From assembly GCF_020539525.1 (NCBI RefSeq), contig NZ_JACDXX010000020.1, forward strand, positions 1 to 64,000: a stretch of 64,000 bases of DNA, written 5' to 3'. Numbering within the stretch: position 1 is the stretch's first letter; each line of letters opens with the position of its first letter. The notes beneath the pieces were generated by a model, which saw nothing but the letters and a program-made list of their open reading frames with translations, was not told where the DNA came from and did no database searches. The position numbers and the translations under genes are program-made. This document shows positions 1 through 16,055 of this stretch, piece after piece. Origin of the DNA: Pseudogemmobacter faecipullorum (GTDB lineage: Bacteria; Pseudomonadota; Alphaproteobacteria; Rhodobacterales; Rhodobacteraceae).

Positions 1-127
1 CGTAGCCTTTGAAGTCACCAAAATATTTGGTGATCGCAGCGGTCAGCGTGGTTTTGCCGTGGTCAACGTGGCCGATGGTGCCGATGTTGACGTGCGGTTT
101 GTTCCGTTCAAACTTTGCCTTTGCCAT
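1..127 (-). CDS. tuf: Elongation factor Tu, N-terminal 42 residues (cut by window edge)
   Basis: This is the beginning of EF-Tu, the GTPase that delivers aminoacyl-tRNA to the ribosome. The frame opens at 127 with [18 protein letters not shown] and includes the G1 P-loop GHVDHGKT; the remaining ~350 residues lie outside the window. It is the last visible gene of the str operon (rpsL-rpsG-fusA-tuf), 79 bp downstream of fusA, the classical order. Nothing unusual is visible in the part present. Confidence 0.97.
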   Translation of the reverse strand, partial: MAKAKFERNKPHVNIGTIGHVDHGKTTLTAAITKYFGDFKGY

Positions 128-206
128 TTGGCAACTCCTTCAAATCATTCGCCGCGCCTCGCGCGGCAGCGGTGGGGGAAGGTGGGCGTTCCCGCCCACC
201 GCCAGA

Positions 207-2330
207 TCAGGCGTACTTCTTCTGGATCTCTTGCGAGAGATTCTCAGGCACTGCGTCGTAATGGTCGAATTCCATCGAGAACACGGCACGACCCGAGGAC
301 ATCGAGCGCAGAGTGTTGATGTAGCCGAACATGTTTGCCAGCGGGACCATAGCGTTGATCACATTGGCATTGCCGCGGGTGTCCTGACCCTGAACCATGC
401 CCCGACGCGAGGTCAGGTCGCCGATGATGCCGCCGGTATATTCTTCCGGGGTCACCACTTCGACTTTCATGATCGGCTCAAGCAGTTTCGCACCTGCTTT
501 ACGCAGGCCTTCACGCATACCGGCGCGGGTCGCGATCTCGAAGGCGAGCACCGAGGAGTCGACGTCGTGGAAAGCACCGTCGATCAGAGCGACTTTGAAG
601 TCGATAACCGGGAAGCCTGCCAGCGGGCCCGAGTCCATAACGGACTTGATGCCTTTTTCGACGCCGGGGATGTATTCCTTCGGAACCGCACCACCGATGA
701 TCTTCGACTCGAACGAATAGCCTTCGCCCGGCTCGGTCGGGGTGATCACCAGCTTCACGCGTGCAAACTGGCCGGTACCACCGGTCTGTTTCTTATGCGT
801 GTAGTCGATCTCGGCTTCCGTCGAGATGGTCTCGCGGTAAGCCACCTGCGGAGCACCGATATTCGCCTCGACCTTGAATTCGCGACGCATACGGTCGACG
901 AGGATATCGAGGTGAAGTTCGCCCATGCCCTTCATGATGGTCTGACCGGATTCGAAATTGGTCTCGACGCGGAAGGAAGGGTCCTCAGCAGCCAGGCGAG
1001 CCAGGGCCATGCCCATCTTCTCCTGGTCAGCCTTGGTTTTCGGCTCAACAGCGATCTCGATCACCGGCTGCGGGAAGGTCATGGTTTCGAGAACCACCGG
1101 CTTCGCCACGTCGCAGAGGGTGTCACCGGTGGTGGTCTCTTTCAGACCGGCCAGCGCGATGATGTCGCCTGCGAATGCCTCTTCGATCTCTTCACGCTGG
1201 ATCGCATGCATGACCATCATCCGGCCCACGCGCTCTTTTTTGCCTTTGGTGGCATTGAGCATCGTGTCGCCTTTTTTCAGCACGCCCGAATAAATGCGCG
1301 TGAAGGTCAGCGAGCCGACGAAGGGGTCGTTCATGATCTTGAACGCGAGCGCCGAGAAGGGATCCTCATCGCGCGCATTACGCTCGATGTTGCGGGTCTC
1401 GGTCTCATCGCCCGGAGCGAAGCCGACATAGGCCGGAACGTCGGTCGGTGCCGGCAGGTAATCCACAACAGCGTTGAGGACCATCTGCACGCCCTTGTTC
1501 TTGAAGGCCGAGCCAGCAAGAACCGGGAAGAAGGCCATCGACAGCGTACCCTTACGGATCAGCCGGCGCAGCTCGTCCTGCGAAGGCTCATTGCCTTCCA
1601 GATAGGCTTCCATGGCAGCATCGTCCTGCTCAACGGCAAGCTCGATCATTTTGCCACGCCATTCAGCGGCCAGGCCCTGCAGCTCGTCACGGATCGGCTG
1701 ACGGGTCCAGGAAGCACCGACGTCTTCGCCGTTCCAGACCCATTCTTCCATGGTGACGAGATCGATTGCGCCTTCGAGGTGATCCTCAGCGCCGATCGGC
1801 AGAGCCACCGGGCAGGGAGTCCCGCCGGTGCGGTCTTTGATCATGCGAACGCAGTTGAAGAAGTCTGCGCCGATCTTGTCCATCTTATTGACGAACACGA
1901 TGCGCGGAACTTTATAGCGGTCAGCCTGACGCCAGACGGTTTCGGTCTGCGGTTCAACGCCGGCATTGCCGTCGAGAAGGCAGATCGCACCATCGAGAAC
2001 CGCCAGCGAACGCTCAACCTCAATGGTGAAGTCAACGTGGCCGGGGGTGTCGATGATGTTGAAGCGGTGCTTCTTCGAGGCATCCGGGGTATATTCAGCG
2101 TCGACGTGACGCTCCCAGGTGGTCGAGGTTGCAGCCGAGGAGATGGTAATGCCGCGCTCGGCTTCCTGCTCCATGAAGTCCATAGTGGACGCACCGTCAT
2201 GCGTCTCACCCATTTTGTGGTTCTTACCCGTGTAGAACAGGATGCGCTCAGTCGTGGTCGTCTTGCCAGCATCAATGTGAGCCATGATGCCGAAGTTACG
2301 ATACATTTTGAGCGGGAATTCGCGTGCCAT
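207..2330 (-). CDS. fusA: Elongation factor G
   Basis: EF-G is the cytoplasmic GTPase that drives ribosome translocation and, with RRF, ribosome recycling. The 707-residue protein is the usual length (about 700). The G1 loop AHIDAGKTT lies at residues 17-25, the G3 DTPGH near residue 95 and the G4 NKMDK near 150. It ends ...EIQKKYA, as usual for the family. The start at 2330 lies 9 bp after the rpsG stop, so the two are co-transcribed. Very strong codon bias makes the opposite strand open for long distances; those frames are not genes. Confidence 0.99.
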   Translation of the reverse strand: MAREFPLKMYRNFGIMAHIDAGKTTTTERILFYTGKNHKMGETHDGASTMDFMEQEAERGITISSAATSTTWERHVDAEYTPDASKKHRFNIIDTPGHVDFTIEVERSLAVLDGAICLLDGNAGVEPQTETVWRQADRYKVPRIVFVNKMDKIGADFFNCVRMIKDRTGGTPCPVALPIGAEDHLEGAIDLVTMEEWVWNGEDVGASWTRQPIRDELQGLAAEWRGKMIELAVEQDDAAMEAYLEGNEPSQDELRRLIRKGTLSMAFFPVLAGSAFKNKGVQMVLNAVVDYLPAPTDVPAYVGFAPGDETETRNIERNARDEDPFSALAFKIMNDPFVGSLTFTRIYSGVLKKGDTMLNATKGKKERVGRMMVMHAIQREEIEEAFAGDIIALAGLKETTTGDTLCDVAKPVVLETMTFPQPVIEIAVEPKTKADQEKMGMALARLAAEDPSFRVETNFESGQTIMKGMGELHLDILVDRMRREFKVEANIGAPQVAYRETISTEAEIDYTHKKQTGGTGQFARVKLVITPTEPGEGYSFESKIIGGAVPKEYIPGVEKGIKSVMDSGPLAGFPVIDFKVALIDGAFHDVDSSVLAFEIATRAGMREGLRKAGAKLLEPIMKVEVVTPEEYTGGIIGDLTSRRGMVQGQDTRGNANVINAMVPLANMFGYINTLRSMSSGRAVFSMEFDHYDAVPENLSQEIQKKYA

Positions 2331-2339
2331 CGGGCCCCC

Positions 2340-2816
<477 letters not shown>

Positions 2817-2830
2817 TTACCCTCCCAGGA

Positions 2831-3202
2831 TCACTTCGGACGCTTAGCGCCGTATTTCGAACGACGCTGGCGACGGTCTTTAACGCCCTGGGTATCCAGC
2901 ACACCGCGCAGGATGTGGTAACGGACACCCGGAAGGTCTTTTACACGGCCGCCGCGGATCAGAACAACCGAGTGCTCTTGCAGGTTGTGCTTCTCGCCGG
3001 GGATGTAGGAGATCACTTCGAAGCCGTTGGTCAGGCGAACCTTCGCAACTTTACGCATAGCCGAGTTCGGCTTCTTCGGAGTGGTGGTGTAAACGCGGGT
3101 GCAAACCCCACGCTTCTGCGGGCAGGATTCCAGGTGCTGCGACTTGGATTTGCTCGGCTTCGCTTCCCGGGGTTTCCGGATCAGCTGCTGAATCGTCGGC
3201 AT
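2831..3202 (-). CDS. rpsL: 30S ribosomal protein S12
   Basis: S12 sits at the decoding centre of the 30S subunit. The start at 3202 gives [12 protein letters not shown] and 123 residues, the usual alphaproteobacterial length; an upstream in-frame extension of 25 residues is not family-like. The streptomycin-relevant loops [12 protein letters not shown] and [10 protein letters not shown] are wild type in appearance, so no resistance substitution is seen at the equivalents of Lys43 and Lys88. First gene of the str operon, with a ~210-nt untranslated leader from the promoter at 3415-3443. Confidence 0.99.
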   Translation of the reverse strand: MPTIQQLIRKPREAKPSKSKSQHLESCPQKRGVCTRVYTTTPKKPNSAMRKVAKVRLTNGFEVISYIPGEKHNLQEHSVVLIRGGRVKDLPGVRYHILRGVLDTQGVKDRRQRRSKYGAKRPK

Positions 3203-3414
3203 TAACGTTCCTCGTTTCGATACTCGCTCCCTATGCCTGGGGAGCGCTGCTTCTCGAGTGGATTGCGCGAATCGCAAAACACCAAATTGCCGCCGATATT
3301 CCCGGAGAAATATCGCGACAAATCCAGAGGATCAGGGGCTTATGACCCGGACCGTGCCAATGAAGGTTCTCTGATCCCGGGGTGAGGACGGACCTCTCCC
3401 ATGAGATGGAGCGG

Positions 3415-3443
3415 GCTATAGGAGGAATTGGCGGAAGTGTCAA
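3415..3443 (-). promoter_or_regulatory. Sigma70-type promoter of the str operon
   Basis: On the minus strand TTGACA (3443-3438) and TATAGC (3420-3415) are separated by exactly 17 bp, facing rpsL. The -35 is a perfect consensus. The remaining sequence of the gap 3203-3611 between rpsL and the EamA gene is leader plus GC-rich spacer; no further gene is supported there and no clear terminator for the EamA gene is seen. Confidence 0.85.
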
Positions 3444-3611
3444 CCTGCGCGGCCTGCCCGGACCCGGGCGCGGCCCGGCGCAGTCCCTGCCGGAGGCCAG
3501 GAAAATAAGGGCTTTAGCCCTGCCTCTCGTGTCCGGCTCGGCCCCCGCGCCTGAGCCCCCCGCCCCAGCGTCGCCGCTCTCCGGGGAGGCCGCCCCGGGG
3601 GGCACGCTGCC

Positions 3612-4481
3612 TCAGCGGCTGAGCCGCGCCTCGCGCAGCAAGGTGAAGATACCGGAGGCGACGATCAGCGCCGCGCCGCCGAGCGTGATCAGATCCGGAA
3701 AATCACCAAACAGCAGCCAGCCGAACAACAGCGCCCAGAGCAGCTGCGCATAGCGCAGCGGCGCCGTCGCCGACACATCCCCCGCCTTCAGCGCATTGAC
3801 GAGGCTGAGAAAGGCCAGTGACATGAAGACCGCACTGACCGCGATGCCAGCCACCGCCTGCAGCGGGACCGGCTGCCAGACGATCGTCAGCGACCAGATG
3901 CCCGCAAGCGTTGTCACCATCCCGGCCGCGCCGAGCGCCACCAGCGGCGCCGGAATATCGCGCGGCAGCCGGCGGGTCACCAGATCACGGGCCACGACGA
4001 AGACCACCGAGACCAGGCCGATCAGGGTATAGTGATCAAATCCCGAAGGCCCGGGCCGGATCACGATCAGCACACCGATAAAGCCGACAGAGACGGCCAG
4101 GGCACGCCGCCAGCCCACTGTCTCCCTCAGAATGAGCGCCGCAGCAAAGGTGGCGACCAGCGGCACCGATTGCAGCACCGCGGTCAGATTGCCAATCGGC
4201 ATATGCTGCATCGCGGTCAGGAAGCTGAGGGTCGCCATCACCTCCATCAGGCTGCGCAAAGCCAGCAACCGGCCATGCGCAGGCTGCAACCGATAGCGGA
4301 AACTGCCATCAATCGCGGCAATGCTGAGCATAAACAGACAGGCCGGAATTCCGCGCATCACCAAAGCCTGGGGCAGAGGCAGGCTTTCCAGCGCCATTTT
4401 CATAAACGTATCGCTCAGCGCGAAAGAGAACATCGCCACCAGCATAAAGCCGATCGAACGCTGACGCAGGGTCCGGAACAT
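3612..4481 (-). CDS. EamA/DMT-family membrane transporter
   Basis: A 289-residue, very hydrophobic protein with about ten predicted membrane segments in two halves, the architecture of EamA (drug/metabolite transporter) permeases. The first half starts FMLVAMFSFALSDTFMKMAL and includes the family-like pattern of an Arg-rich loop before a long helix; the second half ends with a LWALLFGWLLFGDFPD segment typical of the fifth helix of an EamA repeat, then a short basic tail. Substrate cannot be deduced. It lies between rpoC and rpsL on the same strand; the rpoC terminator is upstream of neither its start nor any visible promoter, so its own promoter must lie in 4482-4580. Confidence 0.85.
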   Translation of the reverse strand: MFRTLRQRSIGFMLVAMFSFALSDTFMKMALESLPLPQALVMRGIPACLFMLSIAAIDGSFRYRLQPAHGRLLALRSLMEVMATLSFLTAMQHMPIGNLTAVLQSVPLVATFAAALILRETVGWRRALAVSVGFIGVLIVIRPGPSGFDHYTLIGLVSVVFVVARDLVTRRLPRDIPAPLVALGAAGMVTTLAGIWSLTIVWQPVPLQAVAGIAVSAVFMSLAFLSLVNALKAGDVSATAPLRYAQLLWALLFGWLLFGDFPDLITLGGAALIVASGIFTLLREARLSR

Positions 4482-4581
4482 TCTGAAATTCCAACTGTCC
4501 CAGGGCCGACCTCGGCCATGGCTCCCCCCTCCCTATGCCGGGGCGCGGCAAAGAGGAAGATCACGCATGACGAGGGCGCGC

Positions 4582-4618
4582 TAAAAGAAAAACCCGCCGG
4601 AGCAAACCGGCGGGTTTT
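4582..4618 (-). terminator. Rho-independent terminator after rpoBC
   Basis: Minus-strand hairpin with 12-bp arms (4618-4607 pairing with 4600-4589; arm AAAACCCGCCGG) and a 6-nt loop, followed by a T-rich tail TTTTTCTTTTAG. It lies 59 bp after the rpoC stop. Confidence 0.9.
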
Positions 4619-4676
4619 AAGGCAGTCACTGCGGAACCCGGTCCTGCCCCCCCAAAGAAGGGAGGCAGGGATCAGA

Positions 4677-7600
4677 TCAGGCGCGGCTGTCGGTGTCGTC
4701 GCTGACCGGGCTGGCCAGGTTCGGCTCGCTCACCGGCGCCGGAGCGGCCAGCGTCACGGCAACCTCGGCCTCATCGCGGCGGGCCGCGATCACGCTCTGG
4801 TCACGCTCGGTCGCAATCGCCTTGACGCGACGGGTCGCGCCACCGGTACCGGCCGGAATCAGACGGCCGACGATGACGTTTTCTTTCAGGCCCACCAGCT
4901 TGTCGCGCTTGCCCTGAACCGAAGCCTCGGTCAGCACCCGGGTGGTTTCCTGGAAGGAAGCCGCCGAGATGAACGAGCGGGTCTGCAGCGAGGCCTTGGT
5001 GATCCCGAGCAGGACCGGCTCTGCTTTCGCTTCGCGCAGACCGCGGCCACGGGCCTTGAGGTTTTCTTCCTCAAGTTCCTGACGCTCGACCTGCTCGCCT
5101 TTCAGCAAAGTGGTATCGCCCGAATCCAGCACTTCCAGCTTCTGCAGCATCTGACGAACGATAACCTCGATGTGTTTATCGTTAATCTTCACGCCCTGCA
5201 GACGGTAAACGTCCTGGACCTCATCGATCATGTAGTTCGCCAGCGCCTCGACACCCATGATGCGCAGGATGTCGTGAGGAGCGGGGTTACCGTCCATGAT
5301 ATAGTCGCCCTTCTGGACGAAATCGCCTTCCTGCACCGGAATATGCTTGCCCTTCGGCACCATATATTCCGCAGCCTGAAGCGTTTCATCCACCGGCTCG
5401 ACGGTGATGCGGCGCTTGTTTTTATAGTCCTTGCCGAAGCGCACATAACCATCGGCCTCTGCGATGATTGCGTGATCTTTCGGGCGACGCGCCTCGAAGA
5501 GTTCCGCCACGCGGGGAAGACCCCCGGTGATGTCCTTCGTCTTGGTGCCTTCGCGCGGAATACGGGCAACGATATCGCCCGGGCGCAGCTCCTGACCATC
5601 TTCCAGCGACAGAACGGCGTCCACCGACATCGGGTAGAAGATCGGATTGCCATTGTCGCCACGCACCGGCTCGCCGGTTTCCGGATTCACCAGAATGATC
5701 TCGGGCTTGAGATCCGAGCCACGCGGGGCCGAACGCCAGTCAGAGACCACTTTCTGCGTCATGCCGGTCGCATCATCGGTATCTTCACGGATCGAGATAC
5801 CGTTGATCAGGTCCTTGAACCGCGCCACACCGGCCTTTTCAGCCACGATCAGCAGGTTGAAGGGGTCCCATTCAAACAGCTTATGGCCACGCTTGACCTG
5901 CTCGCCGTCCTGGACGTGCAGTTTTGCGCCATAGGTCAGTTTGTGCGAGGCCCGCTCGGCACCATGCTCATCGATGATCGCGATGGTCATGTTCCGGCCG
6001 ATCACCACCTGCTCACCTGCCACATTATGCAAGATGTTGGTGTTGCGGAACTCAATCCGGCCCTCTTGCGAGGCTTCGAGGAACGACTGCTGGCCACCCT
6101 GAGCAACGCCGCCGATGTGGAAGGTCCGCATCGTCAGCTGCGTGCCCGGCTCACCGATCGACTGTGCGGCGATGATGCCGACAGCTTCGCCGATATTGAC
6201 CTGGGTACCGCGGGCGAGGTCGCGACCATAGCACTGGGCGCAGACGCCTTCCTCGGCCTCACAGGTCAGCGGGCTGCGGATCCGGACCGAAGGCACGTTC
6301 GCTTTGCCGACCAGGTCAGCCTTGCGCTCGTCGATCAGCTCGCCTTTGGCGACGATGACTGCTTCGGTGGCCGGATCGAGGATATCCTCAGCCGCCACAC
6401 GACCCAGCACGCGCTCGGCGAGCGGTGCGGTTTCGGTGCCCTCTTTGATCGCAGCCGAAGCGGTGATCGCATTCTCGGTGCCACAATCATGCACGCGAAT
6501 GATGCAATCCTGCGCCACGTCAACCAGACGACGGGTCAGGTAACCCGAGTTTGCGGTCTTCAGTGCGGTATCCGACAGACCCTTACGGGCGCCGTGGGTC
6601 GAGTTGAAATATTCAAGAACGGTCAGACCTTCCTTGAAGTTCGAGATGATCGGCGTCTCGATGATCTCGCCGTTCGGCTTGGCCATAAGGCCGCGCATCC
6701 CGCCGAGCTGTTTCATCTGAGTGACCGAGCCACGCGCCCCGGAGTGAGCCATCATATAGACCGAGTTCGGCTCTTTCTCAGCGCCATCTTCGGTATATTT
6801 GACTTCCGAGATCGTCGACATCATCGACTCGGTGACCTTGTCGTTGCACTTCGACCAGGCGTCGACAACTTTGTTGTACTTCTCGCCCTGAGTGATCAGG
6901 CCGTCGAGATACTGCTGCTCAAAATCGGCAACCTGGGCTTTCGTCGAATTGACGATTTCCCATTTGTTGTCGGCGATGACCATGTCGTCTTTACCGAACG
7001 AGATACCGGCACGGAATGCTTCGCGGAAGCCAAGCCCCATGATCTGGTCACAGAAGATCACCGATTCCTTCTGACCGCAGTAGCGGTAGACGGTGTCGAT
7101 GACGGTCTGCACGTCTTTCTTACGCAGAAGACGGTTCACCAGTTCGAACGGCGCTTTGGCATTCTGCGGCAGCAGGTTGCCAAGACGCAGACGGCCCGGG
7201 GTGGTCTCGTAGCGCTTCCAGACGATATTGCCTTCCTCATCGACCTGCTTGAGGCGGGCGGTGATTTTGGCATGCAGATGCAGCTCGCCGGCGGCGAGAG
7301 CATGTTCAACCTCGTCGATATCGCGGTAGACCGACCCCTCGCCCTTCATGCCGTGACGCTGCATGGTCACATAATAAAGGCCAAGGACCATATCCTGCGA
7401 CGGAACGATGATCGGTGCGCCGTTGGCGGGCGACAGAACGTTGTTCGTCGACATCATCAGGACGCGGGCTTCCAGCTGGGCTTCGAGCGACAGCGGCACG
7501 TGAACGGCCATCTGGTCGCCGTCGAAGTCAGCGTTGAACGCCGAGCAGACCAGCGGGTGCAGCTGGATCGCCTTGCCTTCGATCAGGATCGGCTCAAAGG

Positions 7601-8915
7601 CCTGGATGCCCAGACGGTGCAGCGTCGGCGCGCGGTTCAGGAGCACCGGATGTTCGCGGATCACCTCATCGAGGATATCCCAGACTTCCGGACGCTCTTT
7701 CTCCACCAGCTTCTTGGCCTGCTTCACGGTCGAGGACAGACCCTTGGCTTCCAGACGCGAGTAGATGAAGGGCTTGAACAGCTCGAGCGCCATCTTCTTC
7801 GGCAGACCGCACTGGTGCAGCTTCAGCTCCGGGCCGGTCACGATGACCGAACGACCCGAGAAGTCGACGCGTTTACCCAGAAGGTTCTGACGGAAGCGGC
7901 CCTGCTTACCCTTCAGCATATCCGACAGCGACTTCAGCGGGCGCTTATTGGTCCCGGTGATGACGCGGCCACGACGGCCGTTGTCGAAGAGCGCATCCAC
8001 AGCTTCCTGCAGCATCCGCTTTTCGTTGCGCACGATGATATCGGGCGCACGCAGTTCGATCAGGCGCTTCAGACGGTTGTTGCGGTTGATCACCCGACGA
8101 TAGAGGTCGTTGAGGTCAGAGGTCGCAAAACGACCGCCATCGAGCGGAACCAGCGGACGCAGTTCCGGCGGGATCACCGGCAGAACGGTGAGGATCATCC
8201 ATTCCGGACGGTTACCCGACTCGAGGAAGGACTCAACGATCTTCAGACGCTTGATGATCTTCTTCGGCTTCAGCTCGCCGGTGGCTTCTTTCAGCTCTTC
8301 GCGAAGCTGCTCGGCGGTCTGCTCGAGATCGATCGCAGCCAGCATCTCACGGATCGCCTCAGCGCCGATATTGGCGGTGAAAGCGTCAGCGCCATACTGG
8401 TCCTGAGCGTCGAGATATTCATCCTCGGTCATCAGCTGACCATAGGTCAGATCGGTCAGACCCGGCTCGATAACCACATAGTTTTCGAAATAGAGAATGC
8501 GCTCCAGATCCCGCAAAGTCATATCGACCATCAGGCCGATCCGGGAGGGAAGCGACTTCAGGAACCAGATATGTGCGACCGGAGCGGCCAGTTCGATATG
8601 GCCCATGCGCTCACGGCGGACTTTCTGCAGCGTGACTTCGACGCCGCATTTCTCGCAGACAACGCCGCGATATTTCATCCGCTTATATTTGCCGCAAAGG
8701 CATTCATAGTCTTTGATCGGCCCGAAGATCCGGGCGCAGAACAGACCGTCGCGCTCGGGCTTGAAGGTCCGGTAGTTGATGGTCTCAGGCTTTTTGATCT
8801 CGCCATAGGACCACGACAGGATGCGCTCGGGGCTTGCGAGCGAGACCTTGATCTCGTCGAAAGTCTTCACCGGAGCGATCGGGTTGAACGGATTATTCGT
8901 CAGTTCCTGGTTCAT
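4677..8915 (-). CDS. rpoC: DNA-directed RNA polymerase beta' subunit
   Basis: Catalytic large subunit of RNA polymerase, 1412 residues from the ATG at 8915 ([12 protein letters not shown]). A TTG four codons upstream is possible but the GGGAAG Shine-Dalgarno-like sequence lies just before the ATG. The N-terminal zinc finger [19 protein letters not shown] (near residues 68-86) and the Mg2+-binding NADFDGD motif are intact, as is the second zinc-binding cluster around [15 protein letters not shown]. The last ~35 residues are a low-complexity Ala/Pro/Ser tail, common in Rhodobacterales. It follows rpoB by 77 bp and ends at a strong terminator. Confidence 0.99.
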   Translation of the reverse strand: MNQELTNNPFNPIAPVKTFDEIKVSLASPERILSWSYGEIKKPETINYRTFKPERDGLFCARIFGPIKDYECLCGKYKRMKYRGVVCEKCGVEVTLQKVRRERMGHIELAAPVAHIWFLKSLPSRIGLMVDMTLRDLERILYFENYVVIEPGLTDLTYGQLMTEDEYLDAQDQYGADAFTANIGAEAIREMLAAIDLEQTAEQLREELKEATGELKPKKIIKRLKIVESFLESGNRPEWMILTVLPVIPPELRPLVPLDGGRFATSDLNDLYRRVINRNNRLKRLIELRAPDIIVRNEKRMLQEAVDALFDNGRRGRVITGTNKRPLKSLSDMLKGKQGRFRQNLLGKRVDFSGRSVIVTGPELKLHQCGLPKKMALELFKPFIYSRLEAKGLSSTVKQAKKLVEKERPEVWDILDEVIREHPVLLNRAPTLHRLGIQAFEPILIEGKAIQLHPLVCSAFNADFDGDQMAVHVPLSLEAQLEARVLMMSTNNVLSPANGAPIIVPSQDMVLGLYYVTMQRHGMKGEGSVYRDIDEVEHALAAGELHLHAKITARLKQVDEEGNIVWKRYETTPGRLRLGNLLPQNAKAPFELVNRLLRKKDVQTVIDTVYRYCGQKESVIFCDQIMGLGFREAFRAGISFGKDDMVIADNKWEIVNSTKAQVADFEQQYLDGLITQGEKYNKVVDAWSKCNDKVTESMMSTISEVKYTEDGAEKEPNSVYMMAHSGARGSVTQMKQLGGMRGLMAKPNGEIIETPIISNFKEGLTVLEYFNSTHGARKGLSDTALKTANSGYLTRRLVDVAQDCIIRVHDCGTENAITASAAIKEGTETAPLAERVLGRVAAEDILDPATEAVIVAKGELIDERKADLVGKANVPSVRIRSPLTCEAEEGVCAQCYGRDLARGTQVNIGEAVGIIAAQSIGEPGTQLTMRTFHIGGVAQGGQQSFLEASQEGRIEFRNTNILHNVAGEQVVIGRNMTIAIIDEHGAERASHKLTYGAKLHVQDGEQVKRGHKLFEWDPFNLLIVAEKAGVARFKDLINGISIREDTDDATGMTQKVVSDWRSAPRGSDLKPEIILVNPETGEPVRGDNGNPIFYPMSVDAVLSLEDGQELRPGDIVARIPREGTKTKDITGGLPRVAELFEARRPKDHAIIAEADGYVRFGKDYKNKRRITVEPVDETLQAAEYMVPKGKHIPVQEGDFVQKGDYIMDGNPAPHDILRIMGVEALANYMIDEVQDVYRLQGVKINDKHIEVIVRQMLQKLEVLDSGDTTLLKGEQVERQELEEENLKARGRGLREAKAEPVLLGITKASLQTRSFISAASFQETTRVLTEASVQGKRDKLVGLKENVIVGRLIPAGTGGATRRVKAIATERDQSVIAARRDEAEVAVTLAAPAPVSEPNLASPVSDDTDSRA

Positions 8916-8992
8916 CTTGCTTCCCAAATCAGGAGGTTGCGGTCAGAGGGCGGAGAGGCGCGAACGCCTCTCCCGAGCGGTTTCGCTGCCGC

Positions 8993-13126
<4,134 letters not shown>

Positions 13127-13368
13127 GCTCGTGGTCACCTTTCATCGTTTCGCCGGCGCGCGTCCCGTCGGGGCCGGGCACACGCCAACTGGCGAGAGGG
13201 GAGGGAAGGCTCCATACCTGCCACCTGTCCCGTCAGGTGGCTCCCGAGCCTGTCATCGCACCCGGAAAGAGGATTTCACAAAATCATCTTTCAGGACGCG
13301 AATGGCAGGAGGCGGAAAAATCCGCCCCCTGCCTGATTTTCAGCGCTGCGGGAAGACCCGCACCGGAA

Positions 13369-13740
13369 TTACTTGAGCTCGACTTTCGCGCCAGCAGCTT
13401 CAAGCTTCTTCTTGATTTCTTCAGCGTCAGCTTTGGTGGCGCCTTCTTTGACTTTGCCGCCAGCTTCAACGAGGTTCTTAGCTTCGACCAGGCCGAGACC
13501 GGTGATGCCGCGAACTTCTTTGATCACGTTGATTTTGTTAGCGCCGGCTTCGACGAGAACGACGTCGAATTCGGTTTTCTCTTCAACTGCCTCAGCTGCA
13601 GCAGCCGGGCCAGCCATGACAACAGCGCCGCCAGCAGCCGGCTCGATGCCATACTCATCCTTCAGGATGGTTTTCAGTTCCTGAGCCTGCAGGAGGGTCA
13701 GGCCAACGATTTGTTCGGCGAGAGCTTTAAGATCAGCCAT
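13369..13740 (-). CDS. rplL: 50S ribosomal protein L7/L12
   Basis: 123-residue stalk protein that recruits translational GTPases. The N-terminal dimerisation helix ([20 protein letters not shown]), the Ala/Pro/Gly-rich hinge near residues 35-53 and the C-terminal factor-binding domain with the [18 protein letters not shown] segment are all present. It is 85 bp downstream of rplJ in the same transcription unit. Confidence 0.99.
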   Translation of the reverse strand: MADLKALAEQIVGLTLLQAQELKTILKDEYGIEPAAGGAVVMAGPAAAAEAVEEKTEFDVVLVEAGANKINVIKEVRGITGLGLVEAKNLVEAGGKVKEGATKADAEEIKKKLEAAGAKVELK

Positions 13741-13825
13741 TTTTCACATTCCGTTCAGTTAAGATGGGGTCCAACGACGATTGGATCAACCCTACGAAAG
13801 ACATTGGGCAGAGCGTACAGCCTGA

Positions 13826-14341
13826 TCAGGCTGCTGCTTTGTCCTCGATGGTCGACAGGATGCCAGCGATGTTCGAAGCAGGCGCGCCAATTGCACCAGC
13901 GATGTTCGAAGCCGGAGCGCCAATCATCGACGCGATCTGAGCAAGCAGCTCTTCGCGCGACGGCATAGCGGCAACGGTCTTCACACCAGCCTGGTCCAGC
14001 ACAGTGCCGCCCATTGCGCCGCCGAGGATAACGTATTTATCGTTTTCCTTGGCATAGGCGTCGGAGATCTTGGCCGCAGCCACGGGATCTTCCGAGAAGG
14101 TCAGCACAGTCATGCCCGTCAGCAGGTCAGCCATCTTAGCAGAGGACTTTCCTTCAAGGGCGATTTTGGCGAGCGTGTTCTTGGCAACGCGAACGGACCC
14201 GTTAACGCCACGCATACGCGCGCGAAGGTCCTGCATCTGTTTAACCGTCATGCCTTCGTAATGGGCAACCACTACGACGCCAGAGCTTTCGAAGATCTGG
14301 CCGAGTTCCTCGACCATTTTCTCTTTCTGGGCTCTATCCAC
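13826..14341 (-). CDS. rplJ: 50S ribosomal protein L10
   Basis: L10 anchors the L7/L12 stalk to 23S rRNA. 171 residues from a GTG start at 14341 ([15 protein letters not shown]), a common arrangement. The C-terminal region contains a near-perfect tandem repeat, [11 protein letters not shown] followed by [11 protein letters not shown], within the L12-binding segment; similar repeats occur in L10 of related organisms. The ~230-nt leader from the promoter at 14570-14598 is the place where L10-L12 autoregulation would act. Confidence 0.98.
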   Translation of the reverse strand: MDRAQKEKMVEELGQIFESSGVVVVAHYEGMTVKQMQDLRARMRGVNGSVRVAKNTLAKIALEGKSSAKMADLLTGMTVLTFSEDPVAAAKISDAYAKENDKYVILGGAMGGTVLDQAGVKTVAAMPSREELLAQIASMIGAPASNIAGAIGAPASNIAGILSTIEDKAAA

Positions 14342-14569
14342 AGTTTCACTCCAAGATTTGGGGTTTCCCCCGGCTCATCATTCTCCCGGTCCGGGGATAA
14401 GCCCTGACCGGAAGGTCGGGTCCGATAAGGTTCCCGAGAAAATCGCCCGAGGAAAACCCCGGAATTCGTCTCAGTTCCCATCTCAGGCAGGAAATTAAGC
14501 CAGAGGCACCCACCGTCTCGGACGATGCACGGAACTCCGCGAGAATCGCAGCGCTCTGTACAGAGGCGT

Positions 14570-14598
14570 GCTATAGGCCGCGGCGCAGCAATTGCCAA
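14570..14598 (-). promoter_or_regulatory. Sigma70-type promoter of rplJL(-rpoBC)
   Basis: Minus-strand TTGGCA (14598-14593) and TATAGC (14575-14570) with a 17-bp spacer. The -10 hexamer and the spacer length match those of the str promoter. It lies in the 429-bp gap 14342-14770 between rplJ and rplA, which otherwise holds the long rplJ leader and the rplA terminator; no gene is supported there. Confidence 0.8.
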
Positions 14599-14710
14599 GA
14601 GCGGTTCCGCCCGATCACAGCAGATTTATGCTGCGACAGGCCTTTAGCCGGAAACCAGCCCCTGAACCGCGCCCCCTGCCCCCTCTGGCCGCGCCTTCGT
14701 CATGCGGCCC

Positions 14711-14745
14711 AAAAGAAAACCACCGGCCCCTTTCAGGGCCGGTGG
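14711..14745 (-). terminator. Rho-independent terminator after rplKA
   Basis: Minus-strand hairpin CCACCGGCCC / GGGCCGGTGG with a short loop, followed by TTTTCTTTT. It lies 25 bp after the rplA stop and so separates rplKA from the rplJ promoter. Confidence 0.9.
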
Positions 14746-14770
14746 CAGATTTCAGAACCGCAGCTCAGGC

Positions 14771-15469
14771 TCAGGCAGTTGCTGCCGAAGCGAGGTCGAG
14801 CGAGACGCCCGGACCCATGGTCGAAGCCAGCGAGACTTTTTTGACATAGGTGCCTTTGGCGCCAGCCGGGCGGGCCTTGGTCACTGCGTCAACGAAAGCG
14901 CGGACGTTCTCAGCCAGCTTCTCTTCCGAGAAGGAGACCTTGCCGATACCAGCATGGATCACGCCGGCTTTTTCGACTTTGAACTGCACTTCACCGCCCT
15001 TGGCGTTCGACACTGCGGTCGCAACATCCATGGTCACCGTGCCGACTTTCGGGTTCGGCATCAGGTTGCGCGGGCCGAGGACCTTACCCAGACGGCCGAC
15101 CAGCGGCATCATGTCCGGGGTTGCAATGCAGCGTTCGAAATCGAGCATGCCGCCCTGGATTTTTTCCAGCAGGTCTTCTGCGCCAACGATCTCTGCACCA
15201 GCCGCCTTGGCTTCATCAGCCTTGGCGCCACGGGCGAAGACAGCAACGCGCACGGTTTTGCCGGTGCCGTTCGGCAGCTGGACAACACCACGAACCATCT
15301 GGTCAGCGTGACGCGGGTCAACGCCCAGGTTCATCGCGATTTCGAGGGTTTCGTCGAACTTGGCCGAAGCTGCCGATTTGATCAGCGCCACAGCGGCTTC
15401 AACAGCAAGCAGATCCTTGCCGGCGAAAGCTTCCTGAGCTTTCTTCACACGTTTTGCGAGCTTTGCCAT
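14771..15469 (-). CDS. rplA: 50S ribosomal protein L1
   Basis: 232-residue L1, the 23S rRNA stalk protein and, in many bacteria, translational repressor of rplKA. It starts [15 protein letters not shown] and carries the RNA-binding core around [19 protein letters not shown]. It lies 5 bp after rplK, implying translational coupling. Confidence 0.99.
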   Translation of the reverse strand: MAKLAKRVKKAQEAFAGKDLLAVEAAVALIKSAASAKFDETLEIAMNLGVDPRHADQMVRGVVQLPNGTGKTVRVAVFARGAKADEAKAAGAEIVGAEDLLEKIQGGMLDFERCIATPDMMPLVGRLGKVLGPRNLMPNPKVGTVTMDVATAVSNAKGGEVQFKVEKAGVIHAGIGKVSFSEEKLAENVRAFVDAVTKARPAGAKGTYVKKVSLASTMGPGVSLDLASAATA

Positions 15470-15474
15470 GATGT

Positions 15475-15927
15475 TCAGCCCTTCACTTCGATGCCGCAGG
15501 ATTTAGCCGAGCCAAGGATGATCTGCATCGCCGCTTCCACGGAATTGGCGTTCAGATCTTTCATCTTGGTTTCAGCAATCTTGCGCAGCTGAGCCGCGGT
15601 GATCGAACCGGCAACGGTGCGACCCGGCTTGTCCGAACCCTTGGCGCGGTTACGCTTGCCAACCGGCTTCAGGCCAGCAGCTTCTTTCACCAGGAACGAA
15701 GCCGGCGGGGTTTTCAGCTCGAGGCTGAAGGACTTGTCCGCATAATAGGTGATGACGGTCGGGATCGGGGTTCCAGCCGGGAAGTCAGCCGACTTCGCGT
15801 TGAATTCCTTCACGAACATCATGATGTTCAGACCGCGCTGACCCAGCGCCGGACCAACCGGCGGCGACGGGTTCGCCTGTTGTGCTTTCACCTGCAGCTT
15901 GAGGCTGCCCATGATCTTCTTGGCCAT
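15475..15927 (-). CDS. rplK: 50S ribosomal protein L11
   Basis: 150-residue L11 of the GTPase-associated centre. The proline-rich N-terminal switch region ([20 protein letters not shown]) and the rRNA-binding C-terminal domain with [20 protein letters not shown] are normal. The start [12 protein letters not shown] at 15927 is the first of two possible ATG codons; length alone cannot separate them. 128 bp lie between nusG and rplK. Confidence 0.98.
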   Translation of the reverse strand: MAKKIMGSLKLQVKAQQANPSPPVGPALGQRGLNIMMFVKEFNAKSADFPAGTPIPTVITYYADKSFSLELKTPPASFLVKEAAGLKPVGKRNRAKGSDKPGRTVAGSITAAQLRKIAETKMKDLNANSVEAAMQIILGSAKSCGIEVKG

Positions 15928-16055
15928 CTGGCCTTCTCCTTTTTCACGGCGCCTTCCTCATGAAGACGCGGTTTAGCGGTCCGGCTTGTCACCTTCGGGT
16001 CAGTGCCCGGGGCGCTTGCCTCCCGCGCGATGCACGCAGATCAGCGAGGGCGGGC

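Noticed and set aside
13826-13960. Recent duplication or assembly error in rplJ ([11 protein letters not shown] twice)
   Set aside because: The two copies differ at the DNA level and similar repeats are usual in L10 of related bacteria, so it is a family trait.
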